This document shows, piece by piece, positions 39,601 to 48,863 of a DNA stretch of 64,000 bases. Source of the stretch: Streptomyces sp. NRRL S-87 (lineage in GTDB: Bacteria; Actinomycetota; Actinomycetes; Streptomycetales; Streptomycetaceae); assembly GCF_000719335.1 (NCBI RefSeq), contig NZ_JOGB01000011.1, positions 1-64,000 of the forward strand, given 5' to 3'. Positions within the stretch are counted from its first letter, which is position 1. Each line of letters begins with the position of its first letter. The translations under genes and the position numbers were made by a program. The notes under the pieces are model-generated. The model worked only from the letters and a program-made list of their open reading frames with translations, did no database searches and was not told where the DNA came from.

Positions 39601-40623
39601 ATGACCGCGAGGCTTGCCGACATCGCAGCCCAGGCGGGGGTCAGCGAAGCCACAGTCAGCCGCGTGCTCAACGGCAAGCCCGGTGTGGCCACGGCCACCC
39701 GCGAATCCGTGCTTGCCGCACTCGACGTCCTCGGGTACGAGCGGCCGGTGCGTTTGCGCCAGCGCAGCGCCGGACTCGTCGGCCTGATAACCCCCGAGCT
39801 GGACAACCCGATCTTCCCCGCCCTCGCCCAGGTCATCGGCCAGGCCCTCACGCGCCAGGGGTACACCCCGGTGCTGGCCACCCAGACCCCCGGCGGCTCC
39901 ACCGAGGACGAGCTCACCGAGATGCTCGTCGAGCGCGGCGTCTCCGGCATCATCTTCGTGTCCGGCCTGCACGCGGACACCACCGCGGACACCGGCCGCT
40001 ACGACCAGCTCCGCGCCCAGGGCGTCCCCTTCGTCCTCATCAACGGCTTCTCCGCGAAGGTGCAGGCGCCCTTCGTCTCCCCCGACGACCGGGCCGCGAT
40101 GCAGCTGGCCGTCACGCACCTGACCGCGCTGGGCCACACCCGCATCGGGCTCGCGGTCGGCCCCAAGCGGTTCGTTCCCGTACTGCGCAAGATCGAGGGC
40201 TTCGTCGCGGGCATGAAGGAGCGGCTCGGACTCACCTCCGACGAGGCGGAGGAGCTGATCCAGCACTCCCTCTACTCCCTCGAGGGCGGCCAGGCCGCGG
40301 CCGGCGCCCTCATCTCCCGGGGCTGCACCGCCGTGGTGTGCGCCAGCGACATGATGGCCCTCGGCGCGATCCGGGCCGCCCGCCAGCAGGGGCTGCGGGT
40401 CCCCCAGGACATCTCGGTGGTCGGCTTCGACGACTCCCCGCTCATAGCGTTCACCGATCCGCCGCTGACCACCATCCGGCAGCCCGTGCAGGCGATGGGC
40501 CAGGCCGCCGTGCGCACGCTGCTGGAGGAGATCGGCGGCACCCCCGCCCCGCACACCGAGTTCGTCTTCATGCCCGAACTCGTCGTCCGCGGCTCGACGG
40601 CCTCCGGACCGGGACGGGCATGA
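39601..40623 (+). CDS. malR: Maltose operon repressor MalR (LacI/GalR family)
   Basis: The 340-residue protein has a standard LacI HTH (LADIAAQAGVSEATVSRVLNG, about 5-25), the hinge YERP, and a PBP-like effector domain ending VVRGSTASG. It lies divergent to malEFG, as in S. coelicolor, where MalR represses malE. ATG 39601 follows a TACAGT box 8 nt upstream; the earlier in-frame ATG at 39577 adds only MRPVQSTP. It is a paralog of the LacI protein encoded at 33118-34227, with an almost identical recognition helix. Confidence 0.93.
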   Translation: MTARLADIAAQAGVSEATVSRVLNGKPGVATATRESVLAALDVLGYERPVRLRQRSAGLVGLITPELDNPIFPALAQVIGQALTRQGYTPVLATQTPGGSTEDELTEMLVERGVSGIIFVSGLHADTTADTGRYDQLRAQGVPFVLINGFSAKVQAPFVSPDDRAAMQLAVTHLTALGHTRIGLAVGPKRFVPVLRKIEGFVAGMKERLGLTSDEAEELIQHSLYSLEGGQAAAGALISRGCTAVVCASDMMALGAIRAARQQGLRVPQDISVVGFDDSPLIAFTDPPLTTIRQPVQAMGQAAVRTLLEEIGGTPAPHTEFVFMPELVVRGSTASGPGRA

Positions 40624-40784
40624 TCGGGGCCCGCCCGCGGACGTGACCGGGCCCTTGGGCGGACGTAAGGGACATGCGTCCCGCCCCCCAGGGGTCGGGG
40701 TCGTCCTCTGGGCTGATCGGGTGCGGCCAAGACCGTCCCGAGGGATGATCGGACGGATAGACCCATCTGGCAGACTCTTTCCCT

Positions 40785-41666
40785 ATGGGTGAAGCGAGCG
40801 TGAAGACACTGGAAACCCGGACGGACGTCTCGTCACCCACCGTGAGCGAGCACCCTCCGGGGCCCAGTCGCACCCTGGTCGAGCGGCTGCGCGCCCCGCG
40901 ACGTCCCCGCCTCTGGTTCGAGGTCGTGCTGATCGCGATCAGCTACTGGACGTACTCACTGATCCGCAACGCGGTCCCGGAGCAGAAGGCCGCCGCGCTG
41001 CGCAACGCCGACTGGCTGTGGCAGCTGGAGCACACCCTCGGCATCGCCGTCGAGAAGACGGTCAACCACGCGGTGGACTCCGTCACCTGGCTGATCGTCG
41101 GCATGAACTACTACTACGCCACGCTGCACTTCTTCGTGACCATCGGCGTGCTGGTGTGGCTCTACCGCAGCCATCCCGGCCGGTACGCCGCCACGCGCCT
41201 GGTGCTCTTCGCGACCACCGGCGTCGCGCTGGTCGGCTACTACCTGTACCCCCTGGCCCCGCCGCGCCTCATGAGCGGCGAGAACTTCGTCGACACGGTG
41301 CTGGTGCACCACACCTGGGGCTCGATGGCCTCCGGCAACTTCAAGCACGTGTCGAACCAGTACGCCGCCATGCCCTCCATGCACATCGGCTGGTCGCTGT
41401 GGTGCGGGCTGACCATCTTCGCGCTGGCCTCGGTGCCGTGGGCGAAGGTGCTGGGGCTGCTCTACCCGGTCGCCACCCTGGTGGTCATCGTGGCCACCGC
41501 CAACCACTTCTGGCTGGACGCCGTCGGCGGCATGCTGTGCCTCGCCTTCGGCTTCGGCGTCTCGCTGGCCTGGTACGGGTCGCTGCCCCACCGGCTGCCG
41601 AAGCAGCCGCTGGACACGTCCCCGCCGCCGCTGTCGAACGCGCTGCTGAACCGCATACGCCGCTGA
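40785..41666 (+). CDS. PAP2-superfamily membrane protein
   Basis: The 293-residue protein has six helices from about residue 45 to 265. The PAP2-like phosphatase motifs are PSMHIGWS (about 206) and the last ATANHFWLDAVGG (about 242), whose His residues would be the catalytic pair. The first motif, before YPLAPPRLM (about 157), resembles the inositol phosphotransferase branch (PAP2_3). Lipid head-group transfer or phosphatase activity in the membrane is likely; the substrate is unknown. ATG 40785 has no Shine-Dalgarno. It converges with the ybjQ-like gene. Confidence 0.82.
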   Translation: MGEASVKTLETRTDVSSPTVSEHPPGPSRTLVERLRAPRRPRLWFEVVLIAISYWTYSLIRNAVPEQKAAALRNADWLWQLEHTLGIAVEKTVNHAVDSVTWLIVGMNYYYATLHFFVTIGVLVWLYRSHPGRYAATRLVLFATTGVALVGYYLYPLAPPRLMSGENFVDTVLVHHTWGSMASGNFKHVSNQYAAMPSMHIGWSLWCGLTIFALASVPWAKVLGLLYPVATLVVIVATANHFWLDAVGGMLCLAFGFGVSLAWYGSLPHRLPKQPLDTSPPPLSNALLNRIRR

Positions 41667-41717
41667 GCCGCTGAGCGGCCGAGGCCTGCCGGCCGTACGC
41701 CGGCCCGGCCGAGGACA

Positions 41718-41750
41718 CGGGCACGGGCACGGGCACGGACACGGACACGG
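41718..41750 (+). repeat. Hexamer repeat between PAP2 and YbjQ-like genes
   Basis: Tandem CGGGCA and CGGACA units (about five to six copies) run into the terminator hairpin. Confidence 0.7.
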
Positions 41751-41755
41751 ACCAC

Positions 41756-41784
41756 GAAGGCCCCCGTTACGTACGGGGGCCTTC
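41756..41784. terminator. Bidirectional terminator
   Basis: A 12-bp stem (GAAGGCCCCCGT / ACGGGGGCCTTC, 5-nt loop) followed by TCTCC lies between converging PAP2 and YbjQ-like genes. Confidence 0.75.
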
Positions 41785-41834
41785 TCCGTGCCGGGGGCTC
41801 TGCGCGCGGGGCTCCGCGTGCCCCGGGCCGTCGA

Positions 41835-42200
41835 CTACTGCGGGCCGATGACGACGGCCGTGCCGTACGCGCACACCTCCGTGCCGACGTCGGCCGCCTC
41901 GGTCACGTCGAAGCGCATCGCCAGGACGGCGTTCGCGCCGCGCACCCGGGCGTGCTCGGCGAGCCGGTCCATGGCCTGGTTGCGGGTCTCCACCAGGGTC
42001 TTGGTGAGGCCCTTGAGCTCGCCGCCGATCATGGACTTCAGGCCGGCGCCGATCTGGCTGCCGACGTGGCGGGAGCGGACGGTCAGGCCGAAGACCTCCC
42101 CGATCACCCGCTGCACGCGGTACCCCGGCACGTCATTGGTGGTGACGACGAGGATGGTGGACTCGGGCCCTTGGCCGCCGCCGAAGTCATCGATTCCCAT
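41835..42200 (-). CDS. YbjQ/UPF0145 family protein
   Basis: The 121-residue protein contains the family pattern STILVVTTNDVPGYRV (about 14-29), GLTVRSRHVGSQI (about 38-50) and GANAVLAMRFD (about 88-98). UPF0145 (YbjQ) proteins form pentamers and are sometimes called heavy-metal-binding domain proteins; their function is not settled. No cysteine ligand set is obvious here. ATG 42200 follows GAGG. It lies after the PIG-L deacetylase gene, which is on the same strand. Confidence 0.88.
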   Translation of the reverse strand: MGIDDFGGGQGPESTILVVTTNDVPGYRVQRVIGEVFGLTVRSRHVGSQIGAGLKSMIGGELKGLTKTLVETRNQAMDRLAEHARVRGANAVLAMRFDVTEAADVGTEVCAYGTAVVIGPQ

Positions 42201-42288
42201 GGCGCCAGCCTCGTGGGACCCCGTCCCCGGCGCACGCCGGAGACGCCCGGACGGGCGTCCGGCGGCGTCCGGCGGCGGGCCGGCCTGA

Positions 42289-42385
42289 GCGGGGGCGGGG
42301 GCCGGAGCCGGGGCTGGGGCCGAGGCCGGGGCTGGGGCCGGGCTGGGGCCGGGGCCGGGGCGGGGGCCGGGGCCAGGGCGCCCTC
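42289..42385 (+). repeat. G-rich minisatellite
   Basis: Imperfect GGGGCCGGGGCT and GGGGCCGGA units follow each other over about 95 nt between the YbjQ-like and PIG-L genes. The plus strand has many G4 runs and could fold into quadruplexes. Confidence 0.7.
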
Positions 42386-42400
42386 CGGGCGGAGGTCCGC

Positions 42401-44635
42401 CTACTGCGGCGGCCGCCCGCCGGAGGTGGCGCCCGGCATCCGGCGCGGCTCCTTGGCGTCCTCCGGCTCGCTGACCGCGAGCCGCCACGGCTGCGGCCGC
42501 CGCAGGTCGGCCCCCGTACCGGACCCCCGGCCGGGGGCGGTGCCGGCGCCCGTACCGGCGCCGGCGCGGGAGCCGGGGTGCGCCGCGGGACCGGTACCGG
42601 GGCCCATGCCCTTCGGGTACGTCGTCCAGTGCAGCTGCGCGTCGAGCCCCAGCACCGCCATCGTGGACGCGCCCGAGGCCTCCACCGTGCCCGCCGGCGC
42701 ACCCGCGAAGAGCAGCTCCGACTCGGTCCAGGCCGGCGGGACCGCGCGCGGCGCGACCGCGACGGTGCCGGCCGCCGCGCGTCCGGTGAGGAAGGTGCCG
42801 GCCACGCCCACCGCGCCGTAGCCCGAGCCGGCCCCGAGCTCGCCGACCGGGGAGATCCGCGGTCCGGTGCCGGTGGCCTCCACCCGCACGCCGCGCACCG
42901 CCCCCGAGTCCGGCTTGCGGAAGAGGATCCGTACGCCCTTCCCCTCCGGCACCGCCGTCAGCGGCACGGTGGTGGCCGGCAGGCCCGTCCGGTACGGGCC
43001 GGTCAACGGGCCGCCCGGGACGAGCTGGAGCCAGGCCAGCACGGTGCGGGCGGTGGTGCCGAAGACGTACCGGCGCCCGGCGGAGTCCTCGGCCGTCTGC
43101 GGCTCGTTCTGCAGGTCGGCCCCGCCCAGCCGCTGCCACGGGCCCCAGCGGCCGTCGGGCCCCTGCTCTCGCGCGCGCAGCGTGCGCCGGGCGTCGCGCA
43201 CGTACACGGCCAGCCGGCCGCTGCCGTCGAGGACGACCGGCGCCGGGCCGCTGATGGCGGAGGTGCCGGCCGCGTCGGAGGCCTCCGGGGTGCCGAGGGA
43301 CTGCCAGTAGCCGAAGGGGCCGCCCGCGGTCCGCTGCACGGCGTACACCACGTCGCGGCGGTAGTCCTCGGCCCGCTCGCCGAGGGTCGTCCGGGTGCCG
43401 AAGACGCCGATCCGGCCGTCGGGGAGCCGGACGGCCCAGGCGCCGGGGTCGAGGTCACCGCCGGGGAGGGCGTGGAACAGGTCCGGGCCGGTCCAGCGGC
43501 CCTGCGGGCCGGTGCGGTGCCACAGGGCCATGCGCCCGTCGAGGACGGCGAAGGCGTAGAGCCCGCCGCCGGGCCCCTGCGCCAGCCAGGACGTGCTCTC
43601 GCCGCGCGTGTAGCGCAGGGACTGCGCCCAGTTGTAGCCGGTGGGGCGGGCGGCCACCTTGCGGTCGCCGCAGCCGGCCGGGCTGCCGCAGAAGGGGTCG
43701 CGGTCGAGCCAGGCGTACGTCTTGAGGAAGCGGACCTTGGCGTTGACGGTGGCCGGGTCCAGCACGTGGGGCAGGGAGCTGTTGAGGTAGCCCAGGTAGT
43801 TCTGGACGGAGAAGTGCGGGCGGTCCTTGAACTGCGCGTACCGGGATATCGCGGCCTGCGCGAAGCGGGCGCCGTACACGTGGTCCTGGTGGTCGGTGAC
43901 CTTGCCGCTGCGTGCGAACCGGCCCGGGGTGGGGTCCTGGATCCGTATCGTCGTGGGCTTGAACCGCTCCAGCACCCCGCTGATGGTGCGTATGAGCTGG
44001 TCCTTCGTGTACACGAACGGGCTGGTGACCGGCGTGCCGGAGGCCAGCTGCGACTCCAGCCCGCCGATCCGGCCGTTCCACAGCCCGCGCAGGCTGTCGG
44101 GCCGGTCGGCGGATACGGTCCGCGCCTCTCGCAGCTGGAGCCAGACCAGGCTGACCTCGGGGCGGGCCACGAGGGTGTCGACCTCGGCGGAGCCGCCACC
44201 GGCGGTGGGGACGGCGGCCCGCCGCCAGGAGCTGGCCCGGTCGCCGGTGGCCATCTGCGCGTACGCGGAGCGGATGCCGTTCTGGCGGGCCTCGGCGTAG
44301 CGGGCCCGGTCGGGGGCGGGGCGGGGGTCCTTGAGGTGCGGGCCGCGGGCGGCGTTGACCCCGTCGGACTCGCCGGAGGTGAGGTAGGCGGTGGTCAGGC
44401 CCGAGCCGGTGGTGAGGGAGCGGCTGAGGTCCGGGTTCATGAAGAAGAGGTCGTCGTCGGGGTGCGCGACGACCTGGAGCACGGTGCCCCCGATGGTGCG
44501 GGTGGGGGCGGCGGCGGGCTCCGGCGAGTCCAGCGCGGTGACCTCGTCTCCGGTCACCACGGCCGCGGCGCCCACCGCGCCCGCGAGGAGCACGGTGACG
44601 AGGACCGCGGAGCGAATGCGGCGGGCAGAGGCCAT
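42401..44635 (-). CDS. Secreted PIG-L/LmbE deacetylase with C-terminal propeller-like domain
   Basis: The protein has 744 residues. Its N-terminus is an uncleaved anchor or signal helix (about 8-28). The PIG-L metal site is AHPDDD (57-62), and a second His pair is in TDHQDH (about 250), the zinc-binding pattern of N-acetylglucosaminyl deacetylases. Residues about 340-700 are repetitive (LDGRMALWHRTGPQGRW, WAVRLPDGRIGVFGT, LDGSGRLAVYVRD), like a PLL or beta-propeller carbohydrate-binding domain. The last 60 residues are Gly/Pro-rich. It likely acts on extracellular sugars or glycans. ATG 44635 has a weak AAGG. Confidence 0.85.
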   Translation of the reverse strand: MASARRIRSAVLVTVLLAGAVGAAAVVTGDEVTALDSPEPAAAPTRTIGGTVLQVVAHPDDDLFFMNPDLSRSLTTGSGLTTAYLTSGESDGVNAARGPHLKDPRPAPDRARYAEARQNGIRSAYAQMATGDRASSWRRAAVPTAGGGSAEVDTLVARPEVSLVWLQLREARTVSADRPDSLRGLWNGRIGGLESQLASGTPVTSPFVYTKDQLIRTISGVLERFKPTTIRIQDPTPGRFARSGKVTDHQDHVYGARFAQAAISRYAQFKDRPHFSVQNYLGYLNSSLPHVLDPATVNAKVRFLKTYAWLDRDPFCGSPAGCGDRKVAARPTGYNWAQSLRYTRGESTSWLAQGPGGGLYAFAVLDGRMALWHRTGPQGRWTGPDLFHALPGGDLDPGAWAVRLPDGRIGVFGTRTTLGERAEDYRRDVVYAVQRTAGGPFGYWQSLGTPEASDAAGTSAISGPAPVVLDGSGRLAVYVRDARRTLRAREQGPDGRWGPWQRLGGADLQNEPQTAEDSAGRRYVFGTTARTVLAWLQLVPGGPLTGPYRTGLPATTVPLTAVPEGKGVRILFRKPDSGAVRGVRVEATGTGPRISPVGELGAGSGYGAVGVAGTFLTGRAAAGTVAVAPRAVPPAWTESELLFAGAPAGTVEASGASTMAVLGLDAQLHWTTYPKGMGPGTGPAAHPGSRAGAGTGAGTAPGRGSGTGADLRRPQPWRLAVSEPEDAKEPRRMPGATSGGRPPQ

Positions 44636-45020
44636 GGGGTACGCCTTGGGGTCGAGACGGCGGGCAGGGGTGCTGGGGGTGCGTCGGGGGCTGCTGGGTG
44701 CTGGCAGCCAGTCAGAGGGAGATCGGGGGCGGTCGGTTCATCGGGCGGATCGATTCGTCGGGTTCGGTCGGTATCAAGGCGTTTGTGCAGTTGTGGGGTT
44801 GTGGGGTTGTGCGGCGGCCGTACGGACGCCGGGGCGCCCGGTCCACGAGCCGGAACCGACCCCGCGAGCCGGAACCGACCCGCGAGGGACCCGGACCCGG
44901 CCCGCGATCGGCCCGGCTCGACCCGCGATCGGCCCGGCCAGGCCCGCGTCCGGCTAGGCTCGGAACCCGGATTCCGGCGGGGCAGGCCGGAGCGGACGCC
45001 AGGGAAGCGGAGGCGGCGGG
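44636..45020. other. Divergent intergenic region with GC-rich repeats, upstream of glnE
   Basis: The 385 bp hold no gene. Two CCCGCGATCGGCCCGGC units (44901 and 44922, 21-nt period) and two GAGCCGGAACCGACC units near 44850-44885 stand out. No GlnR box was seen here. Confidence 0.55.
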
Positions 45021-48000
45021 ATGACGGTCCCCGGACGCAGGAGCAGTACCTTCAGCCGGCTGCTCCGGCACGGATTCACCGACCCCTCGGCCGCGGAGCG
45101 CCTGTTGGACGCACCGGAGCTGGCTTCGGTTCGCACCGATCCGGTGCTCCTCGACGCACTGGGCGCGGTTGCCGACCCAGATCTTGCCCTACGCGGTCTG
45201 ACGCGCCTCGCGGAGGCCCAGGATCCGGACGGCCGGACCGCCCTGCTCTCGACCCTGCTCGCGGCCAAACCGCTGCGGGACCGGCTGCTCGGCGTGCTCG
45301 GCGCCTCCGAGGCACTGGGCGACCACCTGGCCCGGCACCCGCACGACTGGCAGGCGCTGGTCACGTACGAGGCGGCCGATCTGCACCCGGGCCTGGCGGA
45401 GTTCGAGGCCGGTCTGGCCGAGGCCCACGACCCGGTCGCGCTGCGGGTGGCGTACCGGCGCTGCCTGCTGTCCATCGCGGCCCGGGACGTGTGCGGGACC
45501 ACGGACGTCGCCCAGACCGCCGCCGAACTGGCCGACCTGGCGACGGCCACGCTGCGCGCGGCGCTGCGGATCGCGACGGCGGCGGCGCCCGAGGACGCGG
45601 CGCTGTGCCGGCTCGCGGTCATCGCGATGGGCAAGTGCGGCGGCCACGAGCTCAACTACGTCTCGGACGTGGACGTCATCTTCGTCGCCGAGGCGGCCCC
45701 GCACCCGGCGGAGGTGCCGGGCGCCGCGGTCGCGGACGAGGCCAAGGCCCTCCAGGCGGCGACCCGGCTGGCCTCCCACCTGATGCGGATCTGCTCGGAG
45801 ACCACCGTCGAGGGCACGATCTGGCCGGTGGACGCGAACCTGCGGCCGGAGGGGCGCAACGGGCCGCTGGTGCGCACCCTGTCCTCGCACATGGCGTACT
45901 ACCAGCGGTGGGCGAAGACCTGGGAGTTCCAGGCCCTGCTCAAGGCGCGGGCGGTGGCCGGCGACGCGGAGCTGGGTGACGCGTACGTCTCGGCCATAAG
46001 CCCCCTGGTGTGGCAGGCGGCCGAGCGCGACAACTTCGTCGCCGACGTCCAGCAGATGCGCCGCCGCGTCGTCGACAACATCCCGGCCGCCGAGGTCGAG
46101 CGCGAGCTGAAGCTGGGTCCGGGCGGGCTGCGGGACGTGGAGTTCGCCGTCCAGCTGCTCCAGCTCGTGCACGGCCGCGGCGACGCCTCCCTGCGCTCCC
46201 CCACCACCCTCGACGCGCTCCAGGCGCTGGCCGCCGGCGGGTACGTGGGCCGGGCCGACGCGGCGCAGCTGAACGACGCGTACCGCTTCCTGCGCGCCAT
46301 GGAGCACCGCATCCAGCTGTACCGGCTGCGGCGCACGCACCTGGTGCCGGAGGACGAGGCCGACCTGCGGCGGCTGGGGCGCTCGCTGGGCCTGCGCACC
46401 GAGCCGGTGGCCGAGCTGAACAAGGCCTGGCGGCGGCACGCTTCGGTGGTGCGGCGGCTCCACGAGAAGCTGTTCTACCGGCCGCTGCTGGACGCGGTCG
46501 CCCAGCTCGCACCGGGAGAGACGCGGCTGAGCGCGGCCGCGGCGACCGAGCGGCTGGTGGCCCTCGGGTACGCCGACCCGGCCGCGGCCCTGCGCCACCT
46601 GGAGGCGCTGGCCTCGGGGGTCACCCGCAAGGCCGCCATCCAGCGGACGCTGCTGCCGGTGCTGCTGGGCTGGTTCGCCGACTCCGCCGACCCGGACGCG
46701 GGCCTGCTGGGCTTCCGGAAGGTCTCCGACGCGCTCGGCAAGACGCCCTGGTACCTGCGGCTGCTGCGGGACGAGGGGGCCGCCGCCGAGAACCTGGCGC
46801 GCGTCCTGTCCGCCGGTCGGCTCGCCCCCGACCTGCTGCTGCGGGCCCCCGAGGCGGTGGCGCTGCTCGGCGACGCGGAGGGCCTCGGGCCGCGCGGGCG
46901 GGAGGGGCTGGAGCAGGAGGTGCTGGCGGCGGTGGGGCGCGCCGACGACGCCGAGTCCGCCGTCACCGTGGTGCGCGGCGTGCGGCGCCGGGAGCTCTTC
47001 CGTACCGCCGCGGCGGACATCGTGGACTCGTACGGCACCGAGGAGAACCCGGTCGAGGAGGACCCCGGGCTGCTGGTCGACCGGGTGGGCGCCGCCCTGA
47101 CCGACATCACCGCCGTGACGGTGGCCGGGGCGCTGCGGGCCGCGGTGCGCGCCCAGTGGGGCGAGGAGCTGCCCACCCGCTTCGCCGTCATCGGCATGGG
47201 CCGCTTCGGCGGCCGCGAGCTGGCCTACGGCTCCGACGCGGACGTCCTGTTCGTGCACGAGCCGCGCGAGGGGGTGGACGAGCAGGAGGCCGCCAAGGCC
47301 GCCCAGACCGTCATCGCCGAGATGCGCCGGCTGCTCCAGCTCCCCACGGCCGACCCGCCGCTCCTCATCGACGCGGACCTCCGGCCGGAGGGGCGCAGCG
47401 GACCGCTGGTGCGCACCCTGGCCTCGTACGCGGCGTACTACCGCCGCTGGTCCCTGGTGTGGGAGAGCCAGGCCCTGCTGCGCGCCGAGCCGATGGCGGG
47501 CGACCCCGACCTCGGGGCCCGCTTCGTCGAGCTCGTCGACCCGCTGCGCTACCCGGTGGAGGGCCTCCACGAGGACGACGTCCGCGAGATCCGCCGCCTG
47601 AAGGCCCGCATGGAGTCCGAGCGGCTCCCCCGCGGCGCCGACCCGACCCTGCACACCAAGCTCGGCCGCGGCGGCCTGAGCGACGTGGAGTGGACCGTGC
47701 AGCTGCTGCAGATGCGGCACGGCTGGGCGGAGCCGGGCCTGCGCACCACGCGCACCCGCGAGGCCCTGGCCGCGGCCCACGCGGCGGACCTGCTCCCCAC
47801 CGAGGACGCCCAGATCCTCGACGAGGCCTGGGTCCTGGCCACCCGCGTCCGCAACGCCGTCATGCTGGTCCGCGGCCGCGCGGGCGACACGTTCCCCTCC
47901 GAACCCCGCGAGCTCGCCGCCGTCGCCCGCTACCTCGGCTACTCCACGGGCCGCGTGGGCGAGATGCTCGACGACTACCGCCGCACCACCCGCCGCGCCC

Positions 48001-48035
48001 GCGCGGTGGTGGAGGAACACTTCTACGGGGCGTGA
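45021..48035 (+). CDS. glnE: Bifunctional glutamine synthetase adenylyltransferase/deadenylase
   Basis: GlnE adds and removes AMP on the Tyr of GlnA according to nitrogen status. The 1004-residue protein has two nucleotidyltransferase domains. The first (about residues 195-225) has MGKCGGHELNYVSDVDVIF; the second (about 735-750) has MGRFGGRELAYGSDADVLF. Both carry the DxD metal pair. The helical GlnD-UR-type part lies between. ATG 45021 follows GGAGG. It matches the Streptomyces GlnE in length. Together with glnA and glnA2 it places nitrogen control in one region. Confidence 0.96.
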   Translation: MTVPGRRSSTFSRLLRHGFTDPSAAERLLDAPELASVRTDPVLLDALGAVADPDLALRGLTRLAEAQDPDGRTALLSTLLAAKPLRDRLLGVLGASEALGDHLARHPHDWQALVTYEAADLHPGLAEFEAGLAEAHDPVALRVAYRRCLLSIAARDVCGTTDVAQTAAELADLATATLRAALRIATAAAPEDAALCRLAVIAMGKCGGHELNYVSDVDVIFVAEAAPHPAEVPGAAVADEAKALQAATRLASHLMRICSETTVEGTIWPVDANLRPEGRNGPLVRTLSSHMAYYQRWAKTWEFQALLKARAVAGDAELGDAYVSAISPLVWQAAERDNFVADVQQMRRRVVDNIPAAEVERELKLGPGGLRDVEFAVQLLQLVHGRGDASLRSPTTLDALQALAAGGYVGRADAAQLNDAYRFLRAMEHRIQLYRLRRTHLVPEDEADLRRLGRSLGLRTEPVAELNKAWRRHASVVRRLHEKLFYRPLLDAVAQLAPGETRLSAAAATERLVALGYADPAAALRHLEALASGVTRKAAIQRTLLPVLLGWFADSADPDAGLLGFRKVSDALGKTPWYLRLLRDEGAAAENLARVLSAGRLAPDLLLRAPEAVALLGDAEGLGPRGREGLEQEVLAAVGRADDAESAVTVVRGVRRRELFRTAAADIVDSYGTEENPVEEDPGLLVDRVGAALTDITAVTVAGALRAAVRAQWGEELPTRFAVIGMGRFGGRELAYGSDADVLFVHEPREGVDEQEAAKAAQTVIAEMRRLLQLPTADPPLLIDADLRPEGRSGPLVRTLASYAAYYRRWSLVWESQALLRAEPMAGDPDLGARFVELVDPLRYPVEGLHEDDVREIRRLKARMESERLPRGADPTLHTKLGRGGLSDVEWTVQLLQMRHGWAEPGLRTTRTREALAAAHAADLLPTEDAQILDEAWVLATRVRNAVMLVRGRAGDTFPSEPRELAAVARYLGYSTGRVGEMLDDYRRTTRRARAVVEEHFYGA

Positions 48036-48112
48036 GCGGGCCCTCTCCCGCCCCTCCGTAGTCCGGGCCCGGCGACTCAAGCAACCCCGGCGTGCAGTTC
48101 TGCAGGCACCGG

Positions 48113-48118
48113 CCTAGA
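48113..48118 (+). promoter_or_regulatory. -10 box for the vsr gene
   Basis: TAGACT lies 11 nt before ATG 48130, with no Shine-Dalgarno. A leaderless or short-leader transcript is possible. Confidence 0.4.
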
Positions 48119-48129
48119 CTCCCTCTCCC

Positions 48130-48675
48130 ATGGTGAAGTCAACGCCGGAGCAGGGCTCCGGGACAGAGCCCTGGACGCCGCCCGCGGGGTCGTGGGCCTC
48201 GTCCGCAGGCAACCGCAAGAGCATGCTGGGCAACCGGGGCCGGGACACGACGCCCGAACGCGCCCTGAGGTCGCTGGTCCATGCCTCGGGGCTGCGCTAC
48301 CGCGTCGCCGCCAAGCCCCTGAAGGCTATGCGCCGCACTGCCGACCTCGTGTTCGGGCCGACGCAGGTCGCGGTCTTCGTGGACGGCTGCTTCTGGCACG
48401 GCTGCCCGGAGCACTTCGTGGCTCCAAAGACGAATCCCGACTTCTGGCGGCAGAAGATCAGCCGCAACATCCAGCGCGACCGTGAAACCGACGCCCGGCT
48501 TGCAGAGGCCGGCTGGTTGGTCCTGCGCTTCTGGGAGCACGAGGACTCGGAAGCGTGCTGCCGGAGCGTCGTGGACGCCGTTGCTGAGCGGCGCGCGGCC
48601 CAGCTCACTGGGAAGCCATCCCAAGGTCGGGACCGGTCCCGACCGGATTCCCTGGAAGGACCCACCCAGGCGTAG
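48130..48675 (+). CDS. vsr: Very-short-patch repair endonuclease (Vsr)
   Basis: Vsr nicks next to a T:G mismatch left when 5-methylcytosine deaminates, so it is normally found beside a C5 methyltransferase. The 181-residue protein has the domain between about residues 35 and 155: RGRDTTPERALR, ADLVF with the likely catalytic Asp72, and FVDGCFWHGCP (83-93) with the His90 and Cys-type zinc ligands, then FWEHED. The first 35 residues are an extra unstructured lead. It is the first gene of the accessory island and converges with the methyltransferase gene. Confidence 0.9.
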   Translation: MVKSTPEQGSGTEPWTPPAGSWASSAGNRKSMLGNRGRDTTPERALRSLVHASGLRYRVAAKPLKAMRRTADLVFGPTQVAVFVDGCFWHGCPEHFVAPKTNPDFWRQKISRNIQRDRETDARLAEAGWLVLRFWEHEDSEACCRSVVDAVAERRAAQLTGKPSQGRDRSRPDSLEGPTQA

Positions 48676-48863
48676 CGAGCCTGGGCCGCAGCAGTTCCAC
48701 TACCGCCCCAGCGCACGTTCCATGCCGGCCCCGAGAAGCCGCGACTGTCGTTGTCGGCGCCTCGGGGCTCCCTCCAGCTGCCGGGGCCCAGATGCCCCAT
48801 GCAGCGGCGGAGCGGACAGCAAGCGGGCGGTGGCGCCGCTCCGAGTCGCCCCCCAGTCCCGCG

